Part shown: positions 22,135 to 34,870 of the stretch, piece by piece
How positions within the stretch are numbered: position 1 is the first letter of the stretch
Layout of the letters: the number at the start of each line of letters is the position of its first letter
NCBI GenBank assembly: GCA_034401795.1
Contig: CM067369.1
Span: 181,730,945-181,794,944 of the forward strand
Reading direction: 5' to 3'
DNA from: Chaetoderma sp. LZ-2023a
Taxonomy: Eukaryota > Mollusca > Caudofoveata > Chaetodermatida > Chaetodermatidae
Length of the DNA stretch: 64,000 nt
Notes under the pieces: generated by a model
The model's input: the letters and a program-made list of their open reading frames with translations, nothing else
Told to the model about the DNA's origin: nothing
The model's database searches: none
Translations under genes and position numbers: made by a program

Positions 22135-22400
22135 AGCCATCTTGAAATTCATTTTATCATATTTCTGTTAATATCTTCTGTCCCAGAGCACATAGAAACT
22201 TAATTTTAGTGTCTACACCCACATTTTCAGGGTGGTGGAACATTAAAATTACATTATCAATATAGTGGCCACCATTTTACCACATTTCTGTCAATATCGT
22301 CTGTATCAAACCACATATAAACTTAATGTTAGTGTCTACACCCACATTTTCCGGGTGATGGAGCTTGGAAATTGCATTATCAATATAGTGGTCGTCTTAG
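22135..22400. repeat. Two tandem ~123-bp units
   Basis: TTAGTGTCTACACCCACATT occurs at about 22206 and 22329, followed in each by TTTTC(A/C)GGGTG(G/A)TGGA and ATTATCAATATAGTGG, a ~123-bp period. Flanking ATGGCAGCCATCTTGAAATT is of a type common in invertebrate interspersed repeats. Confidence 0.75.
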
Positions 22401-22574
22401 ACTTCAAGATGGTCAATATTTACAACCATTTTATATTACTTTAACAATCGTCGTTGACATATTTCAGATATACTCCAAACCTCATTTAGTTTTGATCCTA
22501 TATGGTAATGTTTCCATGTTCACATTCATATTTGGTTAGTTTTAGTCATAATCTGAATCCTCATCATTTTCTCC

Positions 22575-25500
22575 TTATTGAACTGTATTACAACAATCTT
22601 CATCAGCCTCACACTTACACAGTTCTGTGCATAGCAAGTTGTGTTGCTTACAAGTGCACCTTCCTGAACATTTGCTCACACCACATCCACACTTGATTAA
22701 CTCAACTACTGTTGCTTCAGGTACTGGTTGTACTTTAGATAACATGGGAACAAGTGTTCCATCTGTTTCACGAGATCATCCTAATTTCTCTGGATCTGGT
22801 ATTGTAGGTAATAACACAAGATCGTGAGACCAGAGGAAGGCCTGTAGATGTGCTCGCAGGATGTGCTGTCGTCATGCACCAGCAGTCGGTGGTAGCTTAT
22901 CTATTCCCTGGTCTGCAGGCAATTTCTTGAATTTTGCCCACCTGAGCTTCCCTGGAGTTGATGCAGAACTATCTCTTGTACTCATGAGTTGACACAGAAA
23001 TGTCTCACAACCTATACTAACGTCTCATGATAGAATAGTCTCCATTCTAACCGTGATAAAGCAGTGATCACAGAGGGGCTAGCTGTTTGAAAGACCTTAA
23101 ACGCAGTCTTTTTGCCTTTACCATGTATATGACCTGTTGTGTCACACCTCGTGAGACTGTGAAACCCAGGCAATGCAGATGCTTTGTTTTGTCCAAGAAC
23201 ATTGTAGATTGGATGTACTACCACATATCTCCTGTACTCTCCTGTGCCCATGATCAAGGTTGTATGAGGACCACGGTCTGGAAGTCTACGTAAAGCAAGT
23301 ACCGTTACGTCAGTGTCTTGTGTCAGGATGTGTACCTTATTACTTGATTTAGCTTTAAAACATCATAAGCATGTAGTAACATAAGTGAATCTGCCTCTTC
23401 CTGTGTGCTTACCCCTAGTGTAGGTAAGGGAAATGTGTTCCTGTGAACTCGCAAGCGTGTTGCTGTTATGTAATCGCATTGTCAGCAAGGAAGTGTGTTA
23501 GTGAATCCTTTGTCTCCTTGCTCTCTAGATACGTTCTGGTATCTGTGATGGGTGTTGTGTCTACAACATGGAAGCCTTTAGTGGTGGAATGCAAACCAGT
23601 TACATGCCCTCTAATGTCATCTTTTAGACATATTTGTTTATCATAATTATCGAAGATTACACGACCACCTGCATAATTCTTACACTTGGCATCAACAATT
23701 GAGGCAAATTCTTCACCTAGGCTCATACATGTCTTGAACTGCTTGACTGACATGATCTCGTGAACTAATGCCATACCGTCAATGATCAGTCTGTTCTACT
23801 GATTTCATGTATCTATGGCTGAGCAGCTAAACTTTGAAGCACATAGATAAGCTCACTCGTGTTTGTACATGGGATTAAACAACCATCTGCATTAATTAGT
23901 GTGTGGAATTGATTGTTGTGGATACCACAGCCTCAATATCTATTTGGTGGTCTGACTGTGCAACTATCAGCATCCTGGCAAGTAAATAGTTTGTAGCTTT
24001 AAGTTGTACATTTCCAAATCTTCCTTTCAGCTTCACTGTTTTACATGCATCCTCCCAATTGGAAAAGCGAAGTTTAGTCATACGGCCCTATATGCGCTAT
24101 TCAACAAATGCTTCCAAGCCATGCTGACCATGCTTCTCCATGCTTAGAATATCATGTTCAATGTTTTTGGGCATCACAACCTTTGTCACTAAATTGTAAA
24201 GCTTTGGCGATTTGTCAGCAAAGGGGTTGCATTCCTCTAAAACTGATTTCAATGCTAAAATGGCCTTTTCTTGACTAGCCACTTTGGATGATGACAGTTG
24301 GTGGTGGTGACTGTAAGTTGCACTTTGCATACCTATCAAATGTTCAGTTTCTTTAGCAAGTTGAGATAACACTGGTGTACTGAGACAATATTTAAGGAGA
24401 GTAGCGGGCTTGGTCGTTATACCTCTAATCCCGCCATCACCTTTTAGGATCTTTTTTAGAAATTCTTGCCCTTGGTCTACACCAGTGCCTGTAAAGGGAA
24501 CATGATTCATTTTCAGGGCGAATTCACCAGCTACAAATCTGTTCCATATGGGTGGATCCGTTTGCTTGCTATCATAGACACGTGCAATGAACTCAAGGAT
24601 ATTCTGAGCATAATCTAGCCGATTATGGCTAAGAAAAGTATTTGCCCAATTTCTCAAGAGAAGATAGGAATAGAAAGAAATGTTGCTGCTTGTTTGAGCG
24701 GGTGAAGTTTAGTAGTGCCATCACTTGTTGCATGTACGTACGCGCCCATTTAAACATTGGGAAATTCTCATGGTTTTTATCAAATTCAAGGTTCAATTCT
24801 TCAATCAGAATGAGTAGATTATTGTGTGCTTCTCCTAGACCTAAGACCAGCTGGTTTGCTGTTGCGAGTTTCTCAATGCTTATTTGTAGTGCATCAAGTA
24901 TAGCAGGTCTTGTTTTCAAGCATTCTCCAAACCACAGGTCAAAAGCACTTGCAAAGTGATCATGTGTGCATCTATTGCACGATTATGGTGACTGCCATTT
25001 ATAATTTGACTAACAGGTACAGAACTGTAAAGTTCTCTGCTCCAGGATTCATCAAGTCTGCTCTGTTCAACCGTTTTACCTGAGCATCTAAGTGCACATA
25101 ATACTGTGTGAAATGCACCAGGACACAGCATGCATCCACTTTCCTTAAACTGATCGTCTAGGTACTCTAACTTAAGTGCTCTTTTATATAGATCCATATC
25201 AAATGTGACAATGACTTTGCCTGCATTATTTGGACATGTAATTTTATTGAGTTTGTAAAGCTTTCCCAAAACTGTAACTAGAGTACTCCACTCATGTGCC
25301 TGGGCGTTAATAACTGGCAATGAATGATCCCGATCAAGTTCACTTTTGTCTGATATGTAAGATGTACACACTAGAGAGTTATATGCAGACCAAACAGGTA
25401 ACTGGTGTTTTTGTTCATCTTTGCTAGATTGTGATGGTTGATCCACGACAAGATCTTGCGCATGTGAGAACACATATGGTGAGTCTACAGATGTATCATT

Positions 25501-27235
25501 AGCTAGTGCACTATAACGTTTACAGTAACGTGCAAGTAACCAACACTGATCCTGCTGTTGTGCAATAGCAACTTCTTCTTGACACTGTCCGAGTTTAAAC
25601 TGTTCATAATGCGGACTTGTTTTTGGTTTGGGTGCTCCGCTAATTCTACACTGTGATATTTCAGTGACTGTATCAGGGATATCTTTCAATGAGTTACTTA
25701 ATTTGTCACTAATCGTCACTGGCTCAGAAATGTTACCTCTAAGTACGTCTGGTGATACACGCTGAAAACCAGCAAGCACTGTTCCGTGGAAACTATTCTG
25801 TCCATCCAGTGTGTCTACTTTTGCATCTATGTTGTCAGCAGAACATCTGATAGGGATGTTCTTAACCAAACCAGGTGGTACATAAACACCGTCAAACTGA
25901 AGCATGTTATCACTGACTGTACTAGCAATATGGGTGGTTATTTCATTGACATATATATAAGGTATTCCAATACCTGTAGAATGTAAAAGTGTTAGATCAT
26001 TCTGGTTTTGATGAATGTGGTGACTGTGGAGGGAAAGCCTAACAGCTAGTGGAGTCTCATGTGTGTGCCTGACATTAGAAGTGGGTGTTTTGGGGACAAA
26101 TCTTACTTGATGGTCTGACTTGAACTCCTATATAATATGCTGTGATATAAGCATGCATGACCATAGAATATCGGGATTCTGAGTAGGCTGTTACTGTTCC
26201 TTGTATAATCCACCGTAACATAATTGAAAGCTCTTGAGGAACACCTACATCAATGGAATCGTTTAATAATCCACTAAATGTCCAAGGCGTGTCAACCATT
26301 ATCTGTTTCACAGCTGCTCGCACTATCTTGAAGCATTGCAATATAAGTTTCATGTTGCCTTCGACACTATGTTGAGTTGCAGCGGCTGCGTTAATTGCCG
26401 CCATCCCAGCATCTTTGGTATGTACCTCACATGGCTTCTTACCACTTGATTTTGTGATTTCAACATTTTCTAAGTTGAGTTTAATTTTCTTGATTAAGTA
26501 CTTACGCACCGGTGTCACACAAACAATGCCATGTTCACATACTATATCTTCATAGAGCTTTTCAACATCACTGAATGGAATGTACTCATCCGAATCAATT
26601 CGTTCCTGCATCACACAACATAACTCAACTTCTGCTGCTATGAATTCCACATTACTTTCTTGAAATTCTGCAGACAAGTTTTTCTCATGCACTGTGGATT
26701 TCCTTTCTACACCCTGAACATAATGTTCCAAGTGCATTGTGAAATAAGAACCATGATATAAAATATCTCGTGAAAGCAAATCACCAGTAGTTAATACATG
26801 ATTTTCCAGTCATCATTCTCACTTTTGTTGACAATATCTGTGACCATATGAGCAAGCATGGAGAGGCTCAGGTTTGTTAGATTGACAAAAGAAACAGTCA
26901 GTTTTTTAATAGTTAGGACACTGTGATCTAGTAACTGCTTTTGACCTAGTGGATACATTTTTCACTTAAACCGATGATGATGGTGGTCGACCTCTTTGCC
27001 TATTTGTTAAGATCAAAATGTCTTCCAAAGCACATGCCTTCTCATGATTGTCTCTGTCTCTCTTTATGTGAGCTTTATTCGTAACGTGTTTGTAACATGT
27101 ACTGTGCCATGAAGCCTTTTTTTCTTAAGTTCAGCTGCACTAACACCGTGTAGTCTCTGATTAACTTTAACAAATTTAGGATTTACATATTCTGCTCTCT
27201 TGTGTACACAGTCCAAAATGTGTCATAAGATTCGT
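22575..27235 (-). pseudogene. Decayed multi-copy invertebrate gene, QEEAD / QDTDV / CDTTG family
   Basis: One long decayed gene read from 27235 down to 22575 through several frames. In order: an N-terminal zinc-finger-like segment ASWHSTCYKHVTNKAHIKRD (27115-27050, no local ATG); a 234-residue piece (26779-26075) ending with VPQELSIMLRWIIQGT; a 329-residue piece (25905-24916) with SADNIDAKVDTLDG; pieces at 24919-24629, 24657-24097 and 24081-23896; GGRVIFDNYDKQICLKDD (23774-23466); QEEADSLMLLHAYDV, then a frameshift to TQDTDVTVLALRRLP (~23279-23325); LTRCDTTGHIHGKGKK; LRWAKFKKLP with a TGA where Trp is usual; and a Cys-rich tail (IKCGCGVSKCSGRCTC, CTELCKC) at 22600-22700. From memory this family is abundant in cnidarian, mollusc and other invertebrate genomes. 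The spaced acidic residues suggest a PIN/nuclease-like core, which is inference. At least four frame changes or stops; not functional here. Confidence 0.8.
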
Positions 27236-29224
27236 CTTTAAAATTGGTATGCGCTGTATCCACAAGATTTTCTGTTCTCTCTATTTGGCACAAGAGGCAC
27301 ACGTCAAAACATGTTGGTGTCTTTTTGCAGGCTGTCCCGGTGAAGCCCATCATACTAACATATGGCCACTCACATAGCTACGCTGTTCAAGCCCGTACTT
27401 GCAGATCTGTGATTTCTCACTATGTGAAGTAACATTACGCTAGTGGGTTTGGAGGTAGACACTCAGATTTCTGCCTACTTCAGGTGATAGGCGAGAGGTC
27501 GTCTGGTGACCTAATTTACAATCACAAAAACAACGGCGATCGTGACGCTGTTGACCTGGAAAGAGACATTTGCAAAAGTGCGCAATAGTTTTGCTCTAAA
27601 CAAGTTATCTGAGGAACAGAAAATGTGTAAATTGGTTTTCGGTAGAAAGAAACGCTAGTTTGGTTTACGCACATGTGTGAATTTGTTGGTTTCCTGATTT
27701 CTTATCGAGCAATCTCATTAGCGCAAGTTGACTGACCCCAGTTAATTAATATGTATGAAGCTTCATGAACTTACCACAAACATCAAAGGCGCGCAAGCAC
27801 GGTACTCGATACTGGAACGTAGTGGGAGGGCGAGGATCATGCAATAGGACGATGGATGAAGCCATGATAGGGTCACGTTATTTGTCTTCATGAAATATCT
27901 ACAATAATACATATTGTGTAAACGAATGAAATATACCTAAATCGATCTGCAAAGGCTGTTTGGATAACACTGTATTAACATTAATAAATTCTGTTCCGTT
28001 TTCCGGCATAAATAAGCGTAGTTGTATTTTGACTTATGCTGGCCCTCACATAACTATGCTCATTGGTACTGTAGAGCATGGCTCTGTTGCTGCAATCATT
28101 ATACACCAGGCTTGATCATGGAAAATTTGCTAATTTGTTAATTTTCCTATAAGTTTAAGTTTAATATTGTATTATCCAAACTGATTATTGCACTCAATGA
28201 CAGTACCAAAGCCTATCCAGTGAAACCTGTATTAAGAGACCACCTCTTGCCGTTTTTTGATAAAGTGATCTCTTAGGCAGTTGGTCTCTTATTTACAGGT
28301 TTAAATGCATTATTTTATTGGATTTGATCAACAAAGAAATTAGTCTCTTACAACAGATGGTCTCAGTTGGTAACTAGCGCAGGGTTGATGAAACAATGCA
28401 TTTGACCCTCTATAGAAGGTGCACCTGTTTATAAAGTCCACCTGTCTATTCCCAAGGGTGGTCTTTTGGACAGGTTCGACCGTGTGAGCATATAGCAATA
28501 TAATGCTAATTAGGACATACATGTCGCATTATTTGATGTCTACAGAAATTGCTAGGGCCCCTCATTTGTTCCTTGCATATTGCAGATCGCGAAAATGTTA
28601 AGAATGTAGTGACTAAATAGTGGTGATGTTGAAAAACTTAAAACCGTACCTAAAACCCATTGTAAAAAATGGAACCAACCCTAGTTATGTTATTTAGTAT
28701 ATGTATTTACTAAAAATTGTTGGTTCCAAGAATATAGCAAAAAAAATACAAGACTAAAAATTATGACATAGCGGAATATACTATCTATTTATGGTGGGGA
28801 GGGAGAGACAGATATCCAACTATGGTGACCTTCCTATGAGGGTGTGGTGGGCTCTAAGGCCACCCTCAGTCACCATGGAGTTAGATGGCGATCTGTGTCC
28901 CTATCTGTGACCTAGCGTTTCGAGTGCAGATCATGTGAGATATGCACCCTAGGTCTTAACATTTACCTGTCCTTAGAATTAATTCAGAAAGCCCAAAGAA
29001 TGCACTGCGGGAGTATAAAATATAATTATTTTGCAGTGATTCCTACATTGGCATGGTACTAGCTAATATGTATCCGAAGATACTGGGGAAATGTGTGCGG
29101 TCATCGACAATTTGATTCTAACTGCTCAGAAACCCCATTAGCTTCTAAAGTCAGTTCTAACCAACGTGGTGGAAGGAATCCAAACAATTAATAGGCCATG
29201 TGGCCAGAGGAGCAGAAAAAGAGA
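27236..29224. other. Gene-free stretch with dispersed repeats
   Basis: 27345-27385 carries the CATACTAACATATGGCCACT, CACATAGCT terminal motif shared with 7719 and 10503. 27798-27865 carries GGGAGGGCGAGGATCATGCA, ATAGGACGATG, shared with ~200 and ~7785. 28225-28270 contains CCTGTATTAAGAGACCACC, repeated near 33912 and 36912. No gene is supported. Confidence 0.55.
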
Positions 29225-30684
29225 CAACTACTCATATCCTACTAATTTAGGAGGCCCTAAGGTTATGGCCAATATGACCTAAAGAGTAGTCGTCCCTAAC
29301 TACTTATTAAACCTATCATATTGAGCTAAAATAGCCAGGTTTAGTTGGCCGCATGTCAGGTTTGTGCATTATGAACATGAACAGCGACCTCAGTGAAAAG
29401 TTGATGCTGTGTGGGGAACAAGGTGGTGCGTTTGTTGTTGCTGTATAGTGTAACCTAAGCGAAGTGCAGTCTAAGTTATTTTTTTTACAAATAAGCAAAC
29501 CGATTTAACACAGTACAGTAAAAACATGAGGTCACACAAACTTGAGGTGCCGGTACCTATTAGTCATCGGCACATAAATGAAAATAAATAAATATATACA
29601 ATTATATATATAAACTATAAAAATAAGGTCTCACACGACCTTGCGGTACCTACATGTATCGGTACCTAATACATAAATATTACTATGAAAAGGTTACAGA
29701 GTAGCTATTAGTCATCGGTACAAAAATAGTCATATAATCACTGTCGTTGAAGCGACTTGTATCCGGGACGCGAGATGGCACGATCCTGAGTTGTTGCTAA
29801 AGAATATCTGCAGACGAACTGACTGATGTGGCTCATACTCATGAACGGTGAAGATGAACTTTGCGGATGGCTAGTAGAAAGTCATGTAAGAATACACATA
29901 TAGAATTATATGGATATGTAGGATTTCTGTACTTGATCGGATTGAAGATGCCCCATAATACTGGTTACGGACTAAGTTTAAAAGTTATTTGAATGTAATA
30001 GCATCTTTGCGGATTCACAAGGCGAGATACACTGCATAGCTCTTGTGGTGCATCAAGCAATGTCCCGAACTAGACTGCGATCAAAATGTTAATACGTAGC
30101 ACGATACATGTGCAGAGTTTGTTCACCACTTTTCAGAGTGGCTCAGCAGATCCGGCGAGATATCCGTCAACACCTCCATCTCACATACTAATTTTGCTGT
30201 CTTACAACCTGGCCAAAAGGCCCATCCACACTGAAGGTCCCTCTTGGTGTGTTGGTATTGGGGGAACCTTTCTTTGATTTAGTTATTGCCCTGGTTGATC
30301 AGCCAGGAGCTTCCAAAAACTTTATTTTACGGATGCACTCGGTGTGCTCCAGAGACGAGAACTCAAAACCTACAGGCACTGTTTGGGTTGTTCAATAGGT
30401 AAGATTACAGTAAGCGGTACTATTGTGTCTCTGTATGCTCTGGCAGCCACACCACCTACTCTCTGCTGAATTCTGATTTTGCTACTCCTTATATACTGAG
30501 CAGTGACATCACAGAGTGCATCTTAACCAATCAATGTGCGCGTCGTGACGAGGCTTGGTTAGCGACCACGTGACTTACTGGCCTTCACCTATTACCCAGT
30601 ACACACGCACTTATAACATTATTGGGAACTATTTTGAACAAAGGCAACGTGGATATCGCCGCAATTTCTGGACCGATTTTATTA
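29225..30684 (+). repeat. Left arm of a ~31-kb inverted-repeat pair
   Basis: Matches 58980-60462 in reverse complement over its whole length. Shared landmarks include ACTCATATCCTA, GTTCCCCACACAGCATCAA (inverse at 29402-29420), GGTCTCACACGACCTTGCGG, TAGTCATCGGTACAAAAATA, GATATCCGTCAACA and GGCCTTCACCTATTACC. Indels, such as a ~75-bp gap near 29275, show long divergence. No ORF with a known domain lies in the arm. A tract GGTACCTA(T/C) recurs within it. Either terminal inverted repeats of one very large element or two copies of one repeat family in opposite orientation. Confidence 0.8.
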
Positions 30685-30727
30685 AAATATATAATAATAA
30701 GAAAGGTATATAAAAGATAAGATAATA

Positions 30728-30836
<109 letters not shown>

Positions 30837-30859
30837 CGCCACCATCATAATGAAGCTAA

Positions 30860-31980
30860 TCAGTGAATTATGACACACATATCATAACTAATAAATGCTT
30901 CGGCACTCGGCACAAACTTCCCCCAGTGGGTCTGGGGTCCGCATTCTGCTAATGATGGTCTTGGTGGGTGTGCGCGTGTTGCGGAAATGTCACATGGTGA
31001 GATGTTCAAGCTGCTGTCGGATGAAGTTGTGAATAGGTTTAGAAACGATACATTGGCTGGATGCTGTGTGGAAGTTCTGATGTCTGTAGTGATGCCTGCG
31101 GAGCTGCTGGTGCTGCTGGTGGTGCTGATGACTGCGGTGGTGGTAGCTGGTCTTGTCACGGTTGTTGTTGCGGTGGTGCTAATTGTGCAGCCAGTGTGGA
31201 TGATGCTGGTGGTGGGGGTGATGTTCGGACATGCTAGTGAGGATGCGGTGATAGTTTTCATCCTCTTGGAATTGGGTGGCATTTGTGTGCGGAACCGGAA
31301 GAATATTTATCTGATGCACGAACGATTCGTTTTCTTCCCACCCAAGGCTTTTCTGGAGATGTTGCCTTCCATATAACCGGATCCCTTGTTGCTGCTGCTG
31401 TGGTGCTGGTGCTTGGGGGGAGGTGTCGGTTATGTCTGCGGTTTGGCTCTCAGTGGTGCATGGTGGAGTGACTGTAGCGATGGCGGTGGCGATTTACCAC
31501 ACCCACACCCACCCCCGAGTCTGGATCTGTATTGATTACTAAATCCGCTGGTGACGTTGAATTGTCTGACATGGACTGGTTTCTCGCAGGGATGGATACT
31601 GGCATGGACGATGTCACTGATGCGGATGCGGCTCCGGATGTTGTTGCTGTCCCAATTCCATATGCTGGTGTGGATGCCAGTGCGGATACGGATGTCGATG
31701 CAGATGTGGTTGCAGGTGTGGATGCGGATGTCGATGCTGGTGTAGATGTGGATGTTGGTGTGGATGGGGATGCTGATGACTGAAGGTGCCTGTGCTGACG
31801 ACGTGTGGTATGTTTGACCATCTTGCTGGTAGTAGGTACAACTCGTACAGGGGTTCTCTTTGCCAAAAAGCGGCCCCACGATTTTAATGTCTTCGTCTTC
31901 TTCCCGCAGGTTTAGAGTTACAATCATCACATGGTGTTTAGACGTTGATGCGTGTGTGATTCTGTACCACGAGGTCAAGT
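30860..31980 (-). other. Low-complexity coding-like region, unrecognised
   Basis: Overlapping minus frames (31978-31430, 31866-31450, 31282-30860) are compositionally biased. The frame 31866-31450 opens with basic MAKRTPVRVVPTTSKMVKHT and then Ser/Thr/Ala/Pro-rich text generated by a GATGCNGGTGTGGATGT minisatellite (31660-31780). The frame 31978 opens MIVTLNLREEDEDIKIVGPL shortly after its start. No known domain is seen. A disordered element-encoded protein adjoining the inverted-repeat arm is possible, but the minisatellite alone can keep several frames open. A CTG/GGT-rich stretch covers 31090-31215. Confidence 0.3.
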
Positions 31981-33000
31981 ATAAAAATGTTACAGTTAAA
32001 CAATAAACTCGCTGTAAAAGGGGGGGGGGTCTCTATCTGTGTGAAGTTTCAAGTCTGGTTTTCTTGAAAATGCCCTATCACAAGTTTCATTACTGGAAGA
32101 TGGCCACGTACACGGAAATCGTTTTGGCGCTGAAAGTTTCTGAGTGTCTTCAGAAGAACTATCGGACAATGCAAGGTCCTCATCAAGAGACAGTTATTTC
32201 TGCATAGTTGCATTTACGGATCCGCAAAAAGCCTAATCTAACCTTGTTGTTGTTTTTCAACTGAATATATCAAAGCCTATAAATAATAATAATAGATAGC
32301 AGAATTTGGTTTCCAACACGAAAATGACCTAGTGCCTATGATCTTCCCTTGTGTTGAGTTGAATGGGAAGATGAAGTTTCTGTGCACGATTCCTCCCTTT
32401 TATACGTTTTGGTGGCGTCAGAGGAGGGTGGATGACCACGCCTAAAAGCTTTAGGGTGATGCGGTCATTGTTATTGACGAATTTAATTCATATCATCCCT
32501 CGCTCTTTTAATTTCTAATTCCTTCCATAGAAAGAAAGAGAAAATATACATAAACGGAAAGGAATGCTAACTTCATCCCTTTTATGGCGGGATCATAGGT
32601 TTCCAATCAACATAAAAACCGGGAACTACTTATTCCTGTGTAGCGTCACTTTTTCGCTTCTATTTATTGCTGGCTCGAATTGCCTATAGGCGCGGACATT
32701 TCGCGCAGGGGATTGTGGGGCTGTGTCTCGCGAGATCTCCATCGATACGAGATCTAATAATTCTCGGCGCGAAGACACGGCTCTATTTTTAGATTGCTGA
32801 ATATCTCATAATTATTATCTTCATGCGCGTGATTCACGGCGAGTTCTCTTATTTGTGCTGGTCCGACTGTAACAGAGTTTGCGCGGCGATGATCGCTTAA
32901 TTATTTTAATAAACAGCCAACGGAACTTATATGTCCACTTTAGCGCTCTATCAAACTGACCCCAAATGGCTTCTTGCGATGATCGTGAGAAATGTCCATT
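31981..33000. other. Gene-free stretch
   Basis: A G-run of nine is near 32020. GCGAGATCTCCATCGATA and CTCTATTTTTAGATTG (32735-32800) match the short MITE-like element at 10310-10375, suggesting a partial copy. No gene is seen. Confidence 0.5.
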
Positions 33001-33125
33001 TGCATTAGCTACTCACCGGAGGACTTGTTTTGAAAGTTTACCACTGGAATGACTGGTTGGATAACCGATCCTATAATTCCAGTAGTAAATTGCAAAAGAA
33101 AAACCACAATGGTCTTTTGGACGGC
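33000..33125. repeat. H2 hairpin element, degenerate copy
   Basis: GTTTTGAAAGTTTACCACTG, GAATGACTGGTTGGATAA is paired with TTCCAGTAGTAAATTGCAAA. The arms are reverse complements with several mismatches, so this is an older copy than those at 9031 and 34757. Confidence 0.65.
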
Positions 33126-33552
33126 AATTAGATATAGGACATTTTCTATGATAATGGATTTTTCTGTATATGACGTCATAATTATTTAGGTCAGATGTAG
33201 CTGGATGTCACAATCAAAATGTGTAATGAATGACGTATCTAGCTCCACCAGGAACATTGAATAGCCAGTCAAGTATGCGAATTGCACTTCTTCACTATTT
33301 AATATTTTGAAACTAATTTGACTAGACGCTGTTCGAATTGTATGTCTTTGCTATTTATTCAACAGTCATTTTCTATGATAATGGCTGGGTTCGATCTGTA
33401 ACTGAAGGGTATGACGTCATAATCAATTACTTCATATACAGGCTGACGTCACAATCCACAATATGTAAATCAATGGCGTATCGAGCTCAGTCATGAACAT
33501 TGAATAGTCCGGCACGTGTACGAATTGTATGTCTTTACTGTTTAATCAATAT

Positions 33553-33650
33553 CGTGTTGAATATTTTGAAACTAATTTGACGTGGCATTGTTGCAGACAG
33601 AGGCAGCACACCTTTAAAAGCACCCAGTCAAATTAGTTTCAAAATAGTCA
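33553..33650. repeat. H1 hairpin element
   Basis: GTTGAATATTTTGAAACTAA, TTTGACGTGGC and the inverse GCACCCAGTCAAATTAGTTT, CAAAATAGTC flank a partly decayed GTTGCAGACAGAGGCAGCA centre. Confidence 0.8.
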
Positions 33651-33681
33651 TCACCTTAAGTCTGGGAATTCATTATTCAGC

Positions 33682-33690
<9 letters not shown>

Positions 33691-33756
<66 letters not shown>
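33691..33756. repeat. TA dinucleotide microsatellite
   Basis: About 33 TA units following a GTGTGTGTG lead-in. The paralogous block at 36740 has only a short TATATATAG at the same point, so this expansion is copy-specific. Confidence 0.95.
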
Positions 33757-33760
<4 letters not shown>

Positions 33761-34211
33761 GATTCCAACACGCAAAAAGGGGTGGAACTTAGCTAGAAAT
33801 AGGCGTGGCATACCTAGAAATGGATCTCTCTATTGAAATTGTCATGAGCAAATTGAGCATTACATGGCTAATACCACTTGGTAATGCGTGGCTCACACAA
33901 TATGGACCACTTGTATTAAGAGACCACCCATATTTATAGGTCACATATTTTAACAAGGCCAATCATAGATTGTTGCCCTGAATACAATGTACTCGTCCTC
34001 TGACGGAGGGAGGATAATTAATACCACTTGCTAATGGACATTTTCATGTTGTCTATCGATCATATTATGTCATATGTTGTCATAATCAACGACGTGACGT
34101 ATAGGATGACGTCATAATCATGACGTCATGACTGACTCAATTTAGTCCGTCTTAAATGCTTAATAGTCCGACACGTTGTACGAATTGTATGTCTTTGCTA
34201 TTTACAAAACA

Positions 34212-34300
34212 TGCTGGTGAATATTTTGAAACTAATTTGACTGGGCGATGTAACTGCCACAAGCAGCAACAGCACCCAGTCAAATTGGTTTCAAAATAGT
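34212..34300. repeat. H1 hairpin element
   Basis: GCTGGTGAATATTTTGAAAC, TAATTTGACTGGGC is paired with GCACCCAGTCAAATTGGTTT, CAAAATAGT. The right flank CTTACCTGTATAG is shared with 36704 and 37340. Confidence 0.85.
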
Positions 34301-34390
34301 AAACACCTTACCTGTATAGTTTTCTGGAAATTGATAGTCAAGAAGCTCAGAGATCCATCGATATCAACACGAGCGCAGTATTAATGTATT

Positions 34391-34756
34391 AATATACCAT
34401 CCGGATTCAGTGACCGATTGAATAACGTTAGGCCTATGGAAGTCATTTCAAGCAACCGCCACCAAGATGTGACTTACTTGGGCAGAGTTGTGTGTTTTTC
34501 TAACAAAATCCTTTAGAATGTTCAACACCGAAATTTCAATATCTCAGATAAAGACAACCATACGAATATCTTTTTAATACTTTAACTGGTAGCCCACCCG
34601 ACCCTACCCACCTACTTGTTGCTATCATAGACCTGTATTAAGTATTGCAACGACAACGACTGCCCATGTAAGCCTATCATCTTCTCTTAATGTATTTTAA
34701 CCCTTTCATGAAGAGGCCGTCAAAATCGGCCTCTACAGTGATCTTGAGGATCTTAA
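34391..34756. other. Gene-free stretch
   Basis: No recognisable feature. Confidence 0.45.
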
Positions 34757-34870
34757 TTTGCAGGTCAAGAGATCGTTTTTGAAAATTCACCACTGAAATG
34801 ACTGGCTCGATAATTGAGCCAGTCATTCCAATAGTAACTCTTCAAAACAGTCGTCTATTGGCCTGCAAAT
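34757..34870. repeat. H2 hairpin element, well-preserved copy
   Basis: TTTGCAGGTCAAGAGATCG, TTTTTGAAAATTCACCACTG, AAATGACTGGCTCGATAA is followed directly by TTGAGCCAGTCATTCCAATA and the inverse arm ending TTGGCCTGCAAAT. The stem is about 55 bp per arm with almost no loop and few mismatches. Confidence 0.85.

Larger units (their letters stand above)
33165..34390 (+). repeat. Hairpin-bearing repeat block, copy 1
   Basis: TATGACGTCATAATNA, TGACGTCACAATC, GAACATTGAATAG and TACGAATTGTATGTCTTT recur at about 33170-33330, 33410-33590 and 34080-34240, each ending in an H1 left arm. The stretch 33590-34390 (CATCGATTCCAACACGCAAA, GGGGTGGAACTTAGCTAGAA, CTTGTATTAAGAGACCACCC) is repeated directly at 36656-37400. 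It contains the H1 hairpins 33553-33650 and 34212-34300. Confidence 0.85.

Noticed and set aside
27345..28070. MITE bounded by CACTCACATAGCT and CCTCACATAACTATGCT
   Set aside because: The two motifs are in direct, not inverted, orientation, so they do not define transposon termini.
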